From contig NC_067122.1 in the NCBI RefSeq assembly GCF_021347895.1, positions 12,699,983-12,763,982 on the forward strand: a stretch of 64,000 nt of DNA, read 5' to 3'. Under the pieces are notes generated by a model. It did no database searches, was not told the DNA's origin, and saw only the letters and a program-made list of their open reading frames with translations. Below, one piece after another: positions 12,912 through 23,542 of the stretch. Within the stretch, counting starts at the first letter, position 1, and each line of letters starts with the position of its first letter. Source of the stretch: Acanthochromis polyacanthus (Eukaryota; Chordata; Actinopteri; Pomacentridae). Made by a program: the position numbers and the translations under genes.

Positions 12912-13544
12912 CCAGACGCCGTCTATATGGGTGTCAATTTGACAGGTCGCTTCTATTTTACCGGTGCAGCTTTCCAGTGTTTGTCATTGGTCTATCAGCT
13001 CAGAAATGCACAGACCAGTTATGTACGAGTTCAGGCATCCCACGTGACGCTACTCAGTTAATGACGTTGCTACATTGCATCGCAGCTCGGCCTTCAAAAA
13101 GCAGTTGAGAGAAGAGCGACAGAGAGGAGGACAGTAGTGATGGAAGTTCGGCTCTTTTTTAGAGAGCATTTGGCACGGTTTCCAAAGAAAAGCCGCTTCT
13201 TTTGGCTCCCAAACGGCTCCTAATTTATTATTCTTTGTAGCCTCATATTTTAGCCTAACCTGGCAAATATGAATCATTTGTATTTTGACAAACTCTTTTT
13301 CATTCAGTGTTTTTATGAGAAGCCTTATAATTGACTCATTTTGTACATTTGTTCTGTTACAAAAACAGGCATTGTTACTTTTGTTTAATATTTCAATAAA
13401 ACTTTTTTGCACAAAAATAAATGAACAAAACTCTGCACATGATGAAGAGAAAACATCAGCTCTACCTGATGGCAGGAGGAGGAGCTGACGTTATAATGTC
13501 TATAAGTATCTAATTGGTAGTTTGAAATAAAGGAGCTGCTGTTG

Positions 13545-13547
<3 letters not shown>

Positions 13548-13612
<65 letters not shown>
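13548..13612. repeat. (TG)n microsatellite
   Basis: About 32 uninterrupted TG units, the longest simple repeat in the window. It sits inside the composite transposon block. Confidence 0.97.
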
Positions 13613-13614
<2 letters not shown>

Positions 13615-13691
13615 ACGCACATATATGAAAACCTGACCTGGCTTTGGTTTATGAGGCCGGAGTATACCCACTAGAAAAAACTACACCACTG

Positions 13692-15131
13692 GTTTAAATT
13701 ACTTAAATGCAGCATTAAGATGGCATAATTAGAAACATTATTTTGTCTACACAACTCATCAAACCAAGGTTTGCAACTTAAAAGTTTTATCTATGTAAAT
13801 AATGTCTATCATAACATTGCAACCATATAGTTAATTAAGCAGTGCTAACAGGTCTATATTGATTTTTTATGTATAGTGTGTTGTTTAAATGAATGCTCTG
13901 TTTAATTAGTGTGGGATTCATGTAAAATATTTGAGATAATTTAGTTTTTCAGTGGGCGTAGGCTGCTGTTTGAGTTTATGTTAGCAGGATACCTATTAAA
14001 GCAGAGAGACATCACAACTGTTGAATTTCATTCCACATCACAGATTTCCTAATATTGTGCAGGCCTACAAAGCGCAGCCCATCAGCTAAGTTGCAGGCAG
14101 TTTGAAAAAACAGTGACAGTGCTCACTAGAACAGCTTTCCACTGTGGTGGCAGTAATTGTGGAAAAGTGCCATTATGCAGCAAAACCTGACGTAAAGTGT
14201 CTGTAACTGAAACAGGAACATTTCTTCCACCTCCCTTCAAGTTGATAAGGGAAAAAAGCAATTTTCCAAATAATTGCTTTTGTTGGTGTAACAACAGTAC
14301 ATCAGACTTGCATGAGGTGCTCAAATACAAGTGGGGCATAGTAAAAATTACAATCTCATTTCGTGCCAAACAAGCCATGAACATGCCTTTCTGCCTCAAC
14401 CAAAATAAACATATTTCACCCATTTTAGCATAAATGCTCATTTAAACGAGGACTTTAATGAGCTCTTTGGGCAAATGTCACAGGAAGAAGGTCTCTATCA
14501 CGGTCATTTGGCAATGAGACTTAACAAGATAAGAGGAGCTGTTTAGGGATTCAATTAAGCTCCTTGTCAGGTTGCCTGCTCAGAGGAGATGATTGTCATT
14601 AAACAGATGCAAAAGGGTTCAAACTCCATTTATCAAAGCTGCTTTCACATGGATGAAATGCATTATTAAAATTAATCCTCAAGAACCAAATTCGATGATG
14701 GCTCTGCTTTTTTTTTTCAAAAGTCTTTTTATTTCTGAGATATTCCTCAGATACAGTTTTAAATAATTACCCTCTGCCTGGAGGGTAGAACTCACTAAGA
14801 GTGGAGGTGAGAATTACTTTGTGCAGACACAGGAAAAGAAAGTTCAGGCGAGTTACTTTCACACTTAAATGAAATTAACGGGCAAGTAAGACTCTTACGC
14901 CAACCATACATCAGACTTTTAAGGTGATTTCAGTTTATTACATTAAAAGTCAGGGAAGAAATCTTTGTTAACTGAAAGTACTGTATCTTTCTAACTGTAG
15001 TCGTTGTAATATTGTATCATTTTCACCATCAGTGACTGGCCAAATAAACCTGCTCCAGTGGAGAAAGCTGCAGTATCAAAAGGAAAACTAGAGATATCTC
15101 AAAATAGCAGGGTTCATTAGAATTCACAATA
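13692..15131. other. no gene recognised
   Basis: Non-coding spacer before the full-length Tc1 element. The opposing open stretches at 14082-14441 and 14197-14433 have no recognisable features. Confidence 0.55.
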
Positions 15132-15133
15132 TA

Positions 15134-15163
15134 CTCTGCTCAAAAAAATTAAAGGAACACTTT
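15134..15163 (+). repeat. left terminal inverted repeat of the Tc1 element
   Basis: It pairs with 16684-16714 over about 30 bases, with one substitution (second base T instead of A) and one A fewer in the A-run. It is preceded by the TA target dinucleotide. Confidence 0.9.
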
Positions 15164-15430
15164 TTAATCTAAGTATTGCATCAAATCAGTCAAACATGTG
15201 GGAGACTGATCTGGTCAAGTAAGTAACTGAGGGGCTTTTTAGTCAGTTTCAGCTGCTTTGGTGTTCATTAAATTAACAACAGATGCACTAGAGGGGTAAC
15301 AATGAGACAACCCCCAAAACAGGAATGAATTTATCAGTAAAGGCCGCTGGCATTTTTTTCCTTCCTAATGTTTTCTGACTGTTTTTCACTAGTTTTGCAT
15401 TTGGCTAGTGTCACTGTCACTACTGGTAGC

Positions 15431-16456
15431 ATGAGGCGATACCTGGACCCTACAGAGGTTCCACAGACAGTCCAACTCCTCCATGATGGCACATCAATAC
15501 GTGCCATTACCAGAAGGCTTGCTGTGTTGCCCAGCACAGTCTCAAGAGCATGGAGGATGTTTCAGGAGACAGGCAGTTACTCGAGGAGAGCTGGACAGGG
15601 CTGCAGAAGGTCCTCAACCCATCAGCAGGACAGCTATCTGCTCCTTTGTGCAAGGAGGAACAGGATAAGCACAGCCAGAGCCCTACAAAATGACCTCTAG
15701 CAGACCACTGGTGTGAATGTCTCTGACCAAACAATCAGAAAGTGATGTAATGAGAGTGTTCTGAGGGCCTGACATCCTCTGGTGCCCGCTGTGCTCGCTG
15801 ACTGGCACCATGGAGCTCGGTTGACATTTGCCATAGAACACAGGAATTGGCAGGTCTGCCAATGGTGCCCTTTGCTTTTCACAGATGAGAGCAGGTTCAT
15901 CGTGAGCGCATGTCACAGACATGGAAAGGTCTGGAGAAGCCGTGGAGAACATTATGCTGCCTATAACATGGTTTAGCATGACCGGTTTGGTGGTGGGTCA
16001 GTGATGGTCTGAGGAGGCATATCCATGGAGGGACGTACAAACCTCTACAGGCTGGACAATGGCACTCTGACTGCCTTTAGGTATCAGGATGAAATCCTTG
16101 GATCCATTATCAGACCCTACACTGGTGCAATGGTCCTGGGTTCCTTGTGGTGCAAAAAAAAATACCTGGCCTCATGTGGTAAGAGCATTCATGCAGTTCC
16201 TGGAGGATGAAGGAATTGACACCATTGACTGGCCCCAATACTCACCTGACCTAAATCCAATACAATGCCTTTGGAACATTATGTTTTGTTCCGTCCGACA
16301 CCACCAGGTTGCTCCTCAGACTATCCAGGAGGTCAGTGATGCCCTGGTTCAGATCTGGGAGGAGATACCCCAGGACATCATCCATCGTCTCATTCGGAGC
16401 TTGTCCCGATATTGTCAGGCTGCATACAAGCACATGGAGGCCATACAAACTACTGA
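15431..16456 (+). pseudogene. Tc1 transposase, broken (DD34E family)
   Basis: The family protein of about 340 residues binds the inverted repeats and cuts and pastes the element. The start ATG at 15431 opens MRRYLDPTEV, followed by the paired helix-turn-helix region (SIRAITRRLAVLPSTVSRAW, about residues 23-43) and a GRPR-like linker. Breaks seen: an in-frame TAG at 15698-15700 where a Gln codon is expected, further TGA stops in the next 80 bases, a TAG at 15974-15976, a TGA near 16012, a frameshift in the A-run near 16157, and a second frameshift shortly before the expected end at 16454-16456. The first catalytic Asp survives in FTDESRF (15884-15886). The second catalytic motif is destroyed at the A-run. 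The final Glu is Gln (DLNPIQ, 16263-16265). No active enzyme can result. Confidence 0.92.
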
Positions 16457-16683
16457 ATACCATTTTGAGTTGCTGCCAACGAATTTCAGAAAATGGACCA
16501 GTCTGCCACATCAGTTTTTCACTTTGATTTTGAAATGTCTTGAATTTAGCCCTCCTGGGGGGTTGATAATTTTCATTTCCATCAAACAATGTGGCATCTT
16601 TTCATTCCTAACACATTAACCAGTCCATATCAATGTAAATATCCAGTTTCTTTTTTCCCCATATTGAAATATGATGTGTTTTC

Positions 16684-16714
16684 AAAGTGTTCCTTTAATT
16701 TTTTTTGAGCAGTG
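16684..16714 (-). repeat. right terminal inverted repeat of the Tc1 element
   Basis: Reverse complement of the left terminus, ending CAGTG before the TA at 16715-16716. Confidence 0.9.
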
Positions 16715-16716
16715 TA

Positions 16717-17597
16717 GCTACCATACTCAGGGGTCTGTTAATATTTAAATATCATAAATGTGCAAAAATGTAGCTTGACACAGCTACATACAATGAAAAA
16801 TGAAATTAAAGTATTTACGGAATGGACACAATGGGGGAAAAAATCCCACTGGATGTGCATTGGGAAAATCAGGGCATTTGAGGTAAAATTTCAAGTTTAG
16901 TTGCACAACCAGAGGGAAAATCAGAAGTCTGCAGAGGTCTGTGTTGCAATGGCACTCTCCATTGGAAATAATGGCCTTTCTCTGTGCAATTGGTGTGAAA
17001 TCTCTAAGATGGCGCTAATGTAAACACCATACTCTGATATGTTAGTGTAGATATGCTCACCCAGAGTGAGTATAACAGCAGAAAGATGCTATAAATACAA
17101 AATAGTTTATTTTCCTCCATAGAGGAATGTTTGGTGCCTGGCTGAAGTCTCTTTGGGAAGGGACTTTAGCCAGCCTAAAGTTTATCTAGAGTTCAGGAAA
17201 AAAAAGAAAAAAAAGAAGCAAAAAAACAAAACAAGCAACTCCACAGATTTCTGTCAAATAAACACAAACTCAGCCTGGGTGATAAAAACAATTGCCAGGA
17301 ATGGACATTTCATTAATAAAAATGAGAAAATAGTTCAATAGAATATTCAACAGATTCCTTCCTTGATAAAATATTCAATAGATTCCTTCCTTCCTTCCTT
17401 ATGCGCCATTAAAGCACATAATGTAAAGTTCAGCTGCATGGACAACCTCCAGCATGCTCTCTGTTTCATAAACAGCTGATCATATCATTTAACAGTAAAG
17501 GCTCTTTGGTCTTTGCTGTTCTCTACTTTGGCTTCCACAAAGGCCTCCTGAGTCACGCTAGTCCTCAGCCTCCTGGGCTTTCGTTTACCCTTTTGTG
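16717..17597. other. no gene recognised
   Basis: Spacer with A-rich and (TTCC)4 low-complexity stretches (17384-17400). The sequence ATATTCAA-AGATTCCTTCCTT is present twice in a row (17343-17362 and 17370-17393), a small local duplication. No gene or transposon terminus was recognised. Confidence 0.55.
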
Positions 17598-17667
17598 CCC
17601 CCCCCCCACCACCACCACCACCCCCCCACCACCACCACCACCACCACCCCCACCACCACCTCCACCT
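17598..17667. repeat. C-run / (ACC)n low-complexity tract
   Basis: A C10 run is followed by (ACC)4, C7, (ACC)6, C5 and more ACC and TCC units. The complementary strand therefore carries G10, G7 and G5 runs separated by GGT units and could fold into G-quadruplexes. The proline run it encodes in one frame is a by-product of the repeat and not evidence of a gene. Confidence 0.95.
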
Positions 17668-20230
17668 AAGCCATGCCAGGATGCATGTGGAGGTTCAGGT
17701 CAGTCAAAATGAACTCCGACGAGGTGCAGAAGCCTGGTTGCCTCCATGTTTATCTTGTTTTATTTATTTGATGTGTAATAAAGTGAGATTATTCCTTTAC
17801 CTTTATTTTTACTTCCTGAAAATGGATTATTTTTATGTATGCTATCAAAATCACTTCCTGTGTACCTTAAGAAAAATAATAAAATGGCTAAATTTAAGTA
17901 AGCCCTTTATGTCTTGGTATTCATAATCAACAAACTTCCTGACCTGAAAGTGGGACTATTAGCCTTTTGACAAGTGAGAAACACCAACTTGCTCTGTGTT
18001 GAAGCTGCACTAAGAAAACCGGCTCAAAGCACAGTTTTGTCATCCACAGATAACGACAAGGAAGCCAAAGCCCAGGTGTGACAGCAAACACAGATTTGAT
18101 AAATTAATGTTGACAAGCCTCCGTCAGTCATTTATTCACACTGCTTGTGTAGCAGAAAAACTTGAATATTAATGGAGCAGTTCACGCTCAACCCATGGAT
18201 CTTGATCAAAAGCATCCCTCACTAATTATTGACGAGGCACTGCCTTCTAATACATCACAGGCGTAATTCTCTACATTTTTAACATTTATCTGCATCTTAA
18301 AGCAACTCAGTCAAGAGTATCAAAAAGGCAAAGCACACAATTTGCCAGACTAATTTATTTAGCTTCACCCTTTAGCTCTTGATAAAAGCACTGGCAAAGC
18401 TGTTTGGAGCACAGTTCAACATAAAGGGGAACTCATAAATAAAGAAAAACAGCTCATGAGTTAACAGCCAGAAGAGCCCATGTCTTCCCAGGCCTTCAAG
18501 ACTGAATGATCCATAACCAGGTTACCACCCTGAGCTGAGCATCTCAGCCTTTCAGCAGCACATCCTCCCGAGTCCTCCATTCCCAAACAGTGATCTTGCC
18601 AGCGGTGCCAACAGAACGGGAGCTTCCTTTATCTCTGACTCTTATTTTCACATTTCATTATGCTGACTCTTTTCCCCATAGCCATTGTTACAAGACGCAC
18701 ACTTACTGCCAAACCGTTAGCAAAACTGAGCTTACGTTTCCTCATTTAAAAGGGAGATTTTTCCAAAGCTGACAAATCTCTTCACACTGCGATATCTCAC
18801 TCTGAATTCCGCTGCGCTTTAATTTAGCCGTAGCAGCACCATTATCCTGGGGCCACTGAAAACTCAAAACAAAGCAGATATCCAGTAGTTTCTCCCTTGC
18901 CCCTTCAATCTCTCCCCCTCTCTATCTCTCTGTATTTCCGTCAAACCTCTCTGACAGCCCCTCCCTCCTGAAGGCAATCCAACAATGTCTTGCTCATTGA
19001 TCAGAGAGAGAGTCGGTGCAGTGTGGAGGTAAATGGCTGTCACAGGGAATGATAGACCTTAACTCAACCATGGTTGCTCCTGAGGCCACTCAGCCTCCAC
19101 TTATAATGATGGATGCAAGGATGTGGCCCATCACATTCTTGAGAGTCGGGAAGAGTTTGTTCCATGGCTGGAGGAGTCAGGAAACATTAGCATAAAGCAT
19201 CGGTTTTAGAAATCACTTCGTCTGCTTTCCCCCCCAATGTGAACTGGTGAAGTTAAACACAACTGATCTTCAGTGCAGTCAGCATTTACTTTAAACACGA
19301 AAGAGTGTTTGTTTTTTTTTAATTATTAACTCAAACAGTAACTCAATAATTTCATTGATTTACAAAAAGCATAATGTAAAACAATTTGGCCAAGTCATCA
19401 AACATTCTAACAAAATTTCAAGCAAAGATGCGCAAAAATAAATCCCTGTTGATGAGAGTAAACTGGATGTCACTGAGTTTTAAGCAGTTTCTTTGACAAC
19501 GCCAGCAGTTTTGAAGACGTCACTGTGAGCTCTTGGAACTCCTGAGAGGCATTTTGGACAATTTTCTGACTAAACAATTACACAGGCAATCCATCAATTT
19601 AATTTTGCACTGGTAAAATGTTGTGGGACTTGCAAGAGACCTCGACAATAATGGTCAAAATCAAAGCAGCAGAGGCAGATATGCTGACTGGCACATTTCC
19701 CATTATGCAAGCAATAGCATATTTCTGTTCAACATTTCAGCCGGTAAACACTTGTGTCTTTCAAACTCCAAAGGCTTTTAAAAAAGAATGGAATCAGAAG
19801 ATTAACTGATAACACCAGTTGATTTAATTCAGTTTTGTTTTAGGCAGGCATATCTGGCATTACATTGTGGGTTTTCAACCTTGTTACTCCAGCTTGTTGG
19901 GTGAATTTGTATTTTAAATAAAATCTGAACAGATCAGGTCAGTGGTCACAATTAGCATTTTTTTAATTAGGTCTTTGAGCCAAAGTGGAGGCTTATCTCT
20001 GTCTCAAAGACTTTGACAATGTAGACTAAATTGTAATTCCTTGCACACGAGCAGACAGCAGTCGTCTCTTTGGTATAAAATACAGCTGCTTGCAATATAA
20101 CAGGAAAAACATAGCACGAGCACAAAACCCCAATATTAGCCTCCCTTGTTGGTTTCTTAATCACTTTTGGTTTATTTTTTAGGTGTCGTTTAGTTGAACT
20201 TTGACACCATCGTATCCAGGTTACAGCGCT
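17668..20230. other. no gene recognised
   Basis: About 2.5 kb of non-coding sequence. It shows a T-rich patch near 17755-17835 and pyrimidine-rich CTCTCCCCCTCTCTATCTC near 18911. No repeat family or coding exon could be identified. Confidence 0.5.
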
Positions 20231-20660
20231 GAGATCAACCAACCAGATGCTCTGGGATGTTCCACAGTCCAGACACAAGGACTGAGGTGAGCGAGCCTTC
20301 ACAGTGGCTGCTTCTAATCTCTGGAACAGCTTACCTTTCCATGAAAGAACTGCTCCGACTTCAGAAACTTTTAAGCCACTGCTAAAGATCCTTGCCAGTG
20401 TTGTATCTGCTCTCAGATGTACGTCGCTTTGGATAAAAGTGTCTGCCAAGTGAAACCATAGAACTGCAGACCCACCTTTTCTCTCAGGCATTCAAGTATA
20501 GCTTGACACCCCGACTTTATCCCTTATTGTGTTTAATATTTTATGATTTCATTTTCTTTTCATTCAGATTTGTCATCGTGTTTTATGGTTTGCCATTGCA
20601 GCTGTGCAGCACTTTCACCTGAAGTCTTGTTTGGAAATGTGCTTTGACCTTGACTTTAAT
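20231..20660 (+). repeat. L2-like LINE, 3' end only, with a nested insert
   Basis: The plus strand reads like the last part of an L2-type reverse-transcriptase ORF. A conserved patch at about 20316-20332 (TAATCTCTGGAACAGCTTA) corresponds to the common '-LWNSL-' of these proteins, followed by TTTTAAGCCACTGCTAAAGA. After an 80-bp interruption the LINE resumes with CCCACCTTTTCTCTCAGGCA at 20471. The 3' untranslated region ends near 20640-20660 (a GTGCTTTGACCTTGACTTT tail). Frames are broken, so it is dead and 5'-truncated. Confidence 0.65.
20389..20470 (+). repeat. short insert with SINE-like tail, nested in the LINE
   Basis: The words GTACGTCGCTTTGGATAAAA and GTGTCTGCCAAGTGAA form the 3' tail shared by several fish SINEs and their partner LINEs. 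The insert separates GCTAAAGA (20381-20388) from CCCACC (20471-20476), which are contiguous in related LINEs. Only the tail and about 30 further bases are present, so the head is lost. The exact limits are uncertain by a few bases. Confidence 0.55.
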
Positions 20661-20850
20661 TTTAATATTTAAGTTAGCCAATTAAATTTGCATTATATAT
20701 AACATCACAGAGTCTTAACCTAAATATTTAAGTTTGTCAGGCAAATTTGTATCACATATAATATTGCCATGTGTGAAGCTTAATTTTATCATAATAATAT
20801 AGAATCTTAACCTTAATATGTAATGTCATATAACACATATATAACAATCT
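20661..20850. repeat. AT-rich degenerate tandem repeat
   Basis: AATATTTAAG at 20664 recurs at 20723 (spacing 59), and AG-TCTTAACCT near 20710 recurs as AGAATCTTAACCT near 20801. TATATAACA-like words recur three times. This suggests two to three diverged units directly behind the LINE tail, and the period is not constant. Confidence 0.4.
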
Positions 20851-23367
20851 TATTTCTCCATTAGAGAGCACTTTGACTCAGAGTCTGTCGTTTAAATGTT
20901 CTAAATAAATACAGTGATTTCACAAATGATATTTCTTGCCTGTAGGCCTGCAGGAGAGTTACACTGTGCTTCAGAGTTACAAGTGTCTTACTTTGATTTT
21001 TATGTCACTATGCAGCTTTTGTCTCCTAAATACAATATTATACTTTCACAAATAAGGTTTCACAGAACACCACTAAAATCACAGGCCAAACTGCACGGAT
21101 GTGTGCACAGAGAAATTTCCTCAAGAAAAAAAAAAGTTTGCTTATATGTTCCCAGCTCTTGGCAGGCTGGTTATAGGGTACTGGGGGAACTAATCATGAA
21201 ATTATGAGCACTTATCCATGACAGGCTGAGAGACCTGCATGGAGAAAGACCTAAATACACTACAACAGTATAAAGTAGAGGCAGCTAGAACAGTAAATAG
21301 TGTTCAGATAATATAAATCTGAGTTCTTTAAGTCTTATTAATCACAAGAAATTTTAACAGTGAACTTTGACTTTAACTCAACAGGCAAATACAGTCCAGT
21401 AATTAACTGAGTTCTGATGTTCAACAGTGTCCTTCCCTTGAAAAGAAATCTTTAAAAACTTGTGCTCATCACTAAGAGCTTACAGACGAAAAGTACAGCA
21501 CTGTTTCATTATTCTTTCTTAAAACTTGGCCACTTGATGCTATCTGATAACACACAGAAACTTATATTATTTGAAATTGGAGTGGGTTGTAAGAAAAAAA
21601 AAGTGAAGGTTTGGGCCTTTCCAGCCAAGCATGTCGATCAGATCTGTGGCTGAAGAGTCAGATAAAGTTAACGTTGTTTATCCCGATCCAAGCCAAGAAA
21701 CATTTTCAACAGTCATTTCATACTTCTGCATCCCTGACAGGATAAAAAACAGGGATAAACAACATTAGAAAAGCAAATGAGCAACATGCATTTCATTACC
21801 AAAGGAGGTAAAGTAATCCTGTAAACCAAGTTTTTGTAGTGACAAAACTTTTAAGCATCATATGTGGAGGAAAAATAAACATAGCTTTTACCAAAAGAAA
21901 AAATTAAAAATACATCATTAATGCGCCAAGAGTAAGGGCTACTGTTAATTCATTATTGGTGCCTTAAAACAAGAGAAATGTTTGTGCTAGGAATGTTCAG
22001 TTTGCAAGAAAGACTGTACGATGTAGTAGAAAAGGATAGTTTTGATTTTTAGTTTTTTGTTTGTTTGTTTTTTCCAGATAAGCTCTATTATTCCTTCATT
22101 GGCACCACCCATTGTGTTCCTATGGTTTAATTCTCTGATCGGATTTTGACTATTTTTACAATTTATCTTCATACAAATAGCCAATTATTGTTTAGACACT
22201 TTTGCAAATTGAACATTTTAGCAAATAATAATTAAAGGGGGTAAATATTGAGCTATGTTCCCACCACCAAGAGATACTCCCCAATGTATCTAGTATTTTC
22301 TAAACTATTTTTAACTGATCATTTATTATTTACTTATTTAAAACATTTTCCATTGCTTTTAGCTATTATTACTGACTCTTTTTACAATATTTACGGCTTT
22401 GTTTTATTTTATTGCAACACACTACCTTTGACTCTGATAAGTGAGTCAAATGACAGTAGGAGTCTGCTAATACATACCTTCTTGTAGGTGTAAATATTTA
22501 CATGGTTCCAATGTCCTGTATAGTGAAACGATATGAAATCACAGTCAAACAATTCCCAAAGATAAAAGACCAAGACTGAATGAACATCGGTATGAATATC
22601 TGCGGACAACCAGTCTTGTATAAAACTATATTCTGCAACCAATAAGACTCTGTAACAAAAACATTCAATCATTCCTACAGTCAGATTTGGTCTAAGGTGT
22701 ACCAGGCAATGACAAATATACCAGCTTTAATGGGAGGTAACGTGTATGTCAGTCTGTACAGCAAAAACATCTCACCTAACAATATTTGGTCAATATTGGT
22801 CCTTTCATCCTACAACAGCTCACAAATGCATTTACACCAAGACCACAACTTCAAAAAACAGAGGCTAGTTTAAAGCTCAAATTCCTAAGGAAGTAACAGA
22901 ATCTGATGGGTGCCAATGGTGTAACACAGGTTCATGTGCAACATCAACAGGGAAGATGTCAAAGTCACAAGACCAAATATCAGTGGGTGGGATAAGAAGG
23001 AAAGCTGCAAGAGACTGATCACATCAAGATAGCCTACAGCAAAAACATTGTTAAGAAGACCACCTGTTACCTGATGAAATGAGAGCTATCGCCATGGAAA
23101 CTGTGAAAACTTCCCAAGAAACCGATGTTCAAGACAAAATATTCAAACTCAAAAGTGAAATATTCCCCTGATCAGATGAGATGAGAGGATGATGATGAAA
23201 TTTCACATTTTTACTCAAATGCCAAGAATTTCAATGTTCCTCAGAAATGAGGCATGATCTGGCTGCTTTCTCTGCTAAAACTTCATTTATTTAAATCAGG
23301 AACAAATCCAGATGTGCTTTAGAGAGCCATTTAAATTCATACATTCAATTCGAACATTGGTGGGATA
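20851..23367. other. no gene recognised
   Basis: AT-rich, with oligo-A and oligo-T runs (21127, 21591, 22047). A stretch at about 22890-23200 is rich in AAGA and CAAGA words and has the texture of an old DNA transposon, but I could not place it in a family. Confidence 0.45.
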
Positions 23368-23540
23368 CACTACAAAAATTGCAGGCCATTAAAAAAAAAA
23401 AACACCCTCTGACCCACTGCATCCAAAGGATCTTCTGCCAGACACCACATTCAAGGTCAGATGGGTTAGGGCTTGTTTTGGCAGCACAAGGAGGGTTTTC
23501 ACAAGACCAGGCAGGTGCTTTTAATATTGTGGCTAATTGG
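23368..23540 (+). mobile_element. 173-bp Tc1 deletion derivative
   Basis: The left end CACTACAAAAATTGCAGGCC and the right end GTGCTTTTAATATTGTGGCTAATTGG are damaged versions of the termini seen at 36524-37024. TA flanks both sides (23366-23367 and 23541-23542). The body at about 23425-23495 corresponds to the last codons of that subfamily's transposase (CAGACACCACATTCAAGGTC and GTTTTGGCAGCACAAGGAGG). Everything between the left terminus and these last codons is gone, which gives a MITE-sized non-autonomous copy. Confidence 0.65.
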
Positions 23541-23542
23541 TA

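Larger units (their letters stand above)
12571..13691. mobile_element. composite non-autonomous DNA-transposon block (hAT-like ends suspected)
   Basis: The right end reads ACTACACCACTG (13680-13691), so read inward it starts CAGTGGTGTAGT, a hAT-style terminus. The proposed left end starts CAGT at 12571 and continues GTCTACGTGATACGCAGG, which I associate with the same fish repeat type, although its second to fourth triplets differ. The motif GTATACTCACTAGAAAA (12703-12719) near the left side recurs as GTATACCCACTAGAAAA near 13662-13678. Inside are a 96-bp tandem duplication, GC-rich palindromes at 12890-12911, a second terminus-like stretch at 13136-13160 (GTGATGGAAGTTCGGCTC) and a TG microsatellite. 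No target duplication is visible and there is no transposase. It may be two or more nested elements. Confidence 0.4.
15134..16714 (+). mobile_element. full-length but inactive Tc1-like element (1581 bp)
   Basis: The terminal inverted repeats begin CTCTGCTC plus an A-run and TTAAAGGAACAC on the left (15134-15163) and end as the reverse complement of CACTGCTC plus an A-run and TTAAAGGAACAC on the right (16684-16714). They differ by one substitution and one A in the homopolymer. TA flanks both ends (15132-15133 and 16715-16716), as expected for Tc1/mariner. The 1.58-kb length is normal for an autonomous copy. The transposase frame at 15431-16456 is present almost from end to end but broken. The 3' untranslated region (about 16457-16683) is well kept. 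This terminus type is known from many teleosts; related Tc1 elements have been reported to move horizontally between fishes and lampreys. Confidence 0.93.

Noticed and set aside
17506..17712. Proline-rich protein encoded across the ACC repeat
   Set aside because: The proline run is simply the (CCA)n microsatellite read in one frame; the rest is featureless.
19967..20491. 174-codon open stretch on the minus strand, the longest outside the Tc1 transposase remnant
   Set aside because: About half of it is the opposite strand of an L2-like LINE tail and its nested insert. The peptide has no domain of its own.
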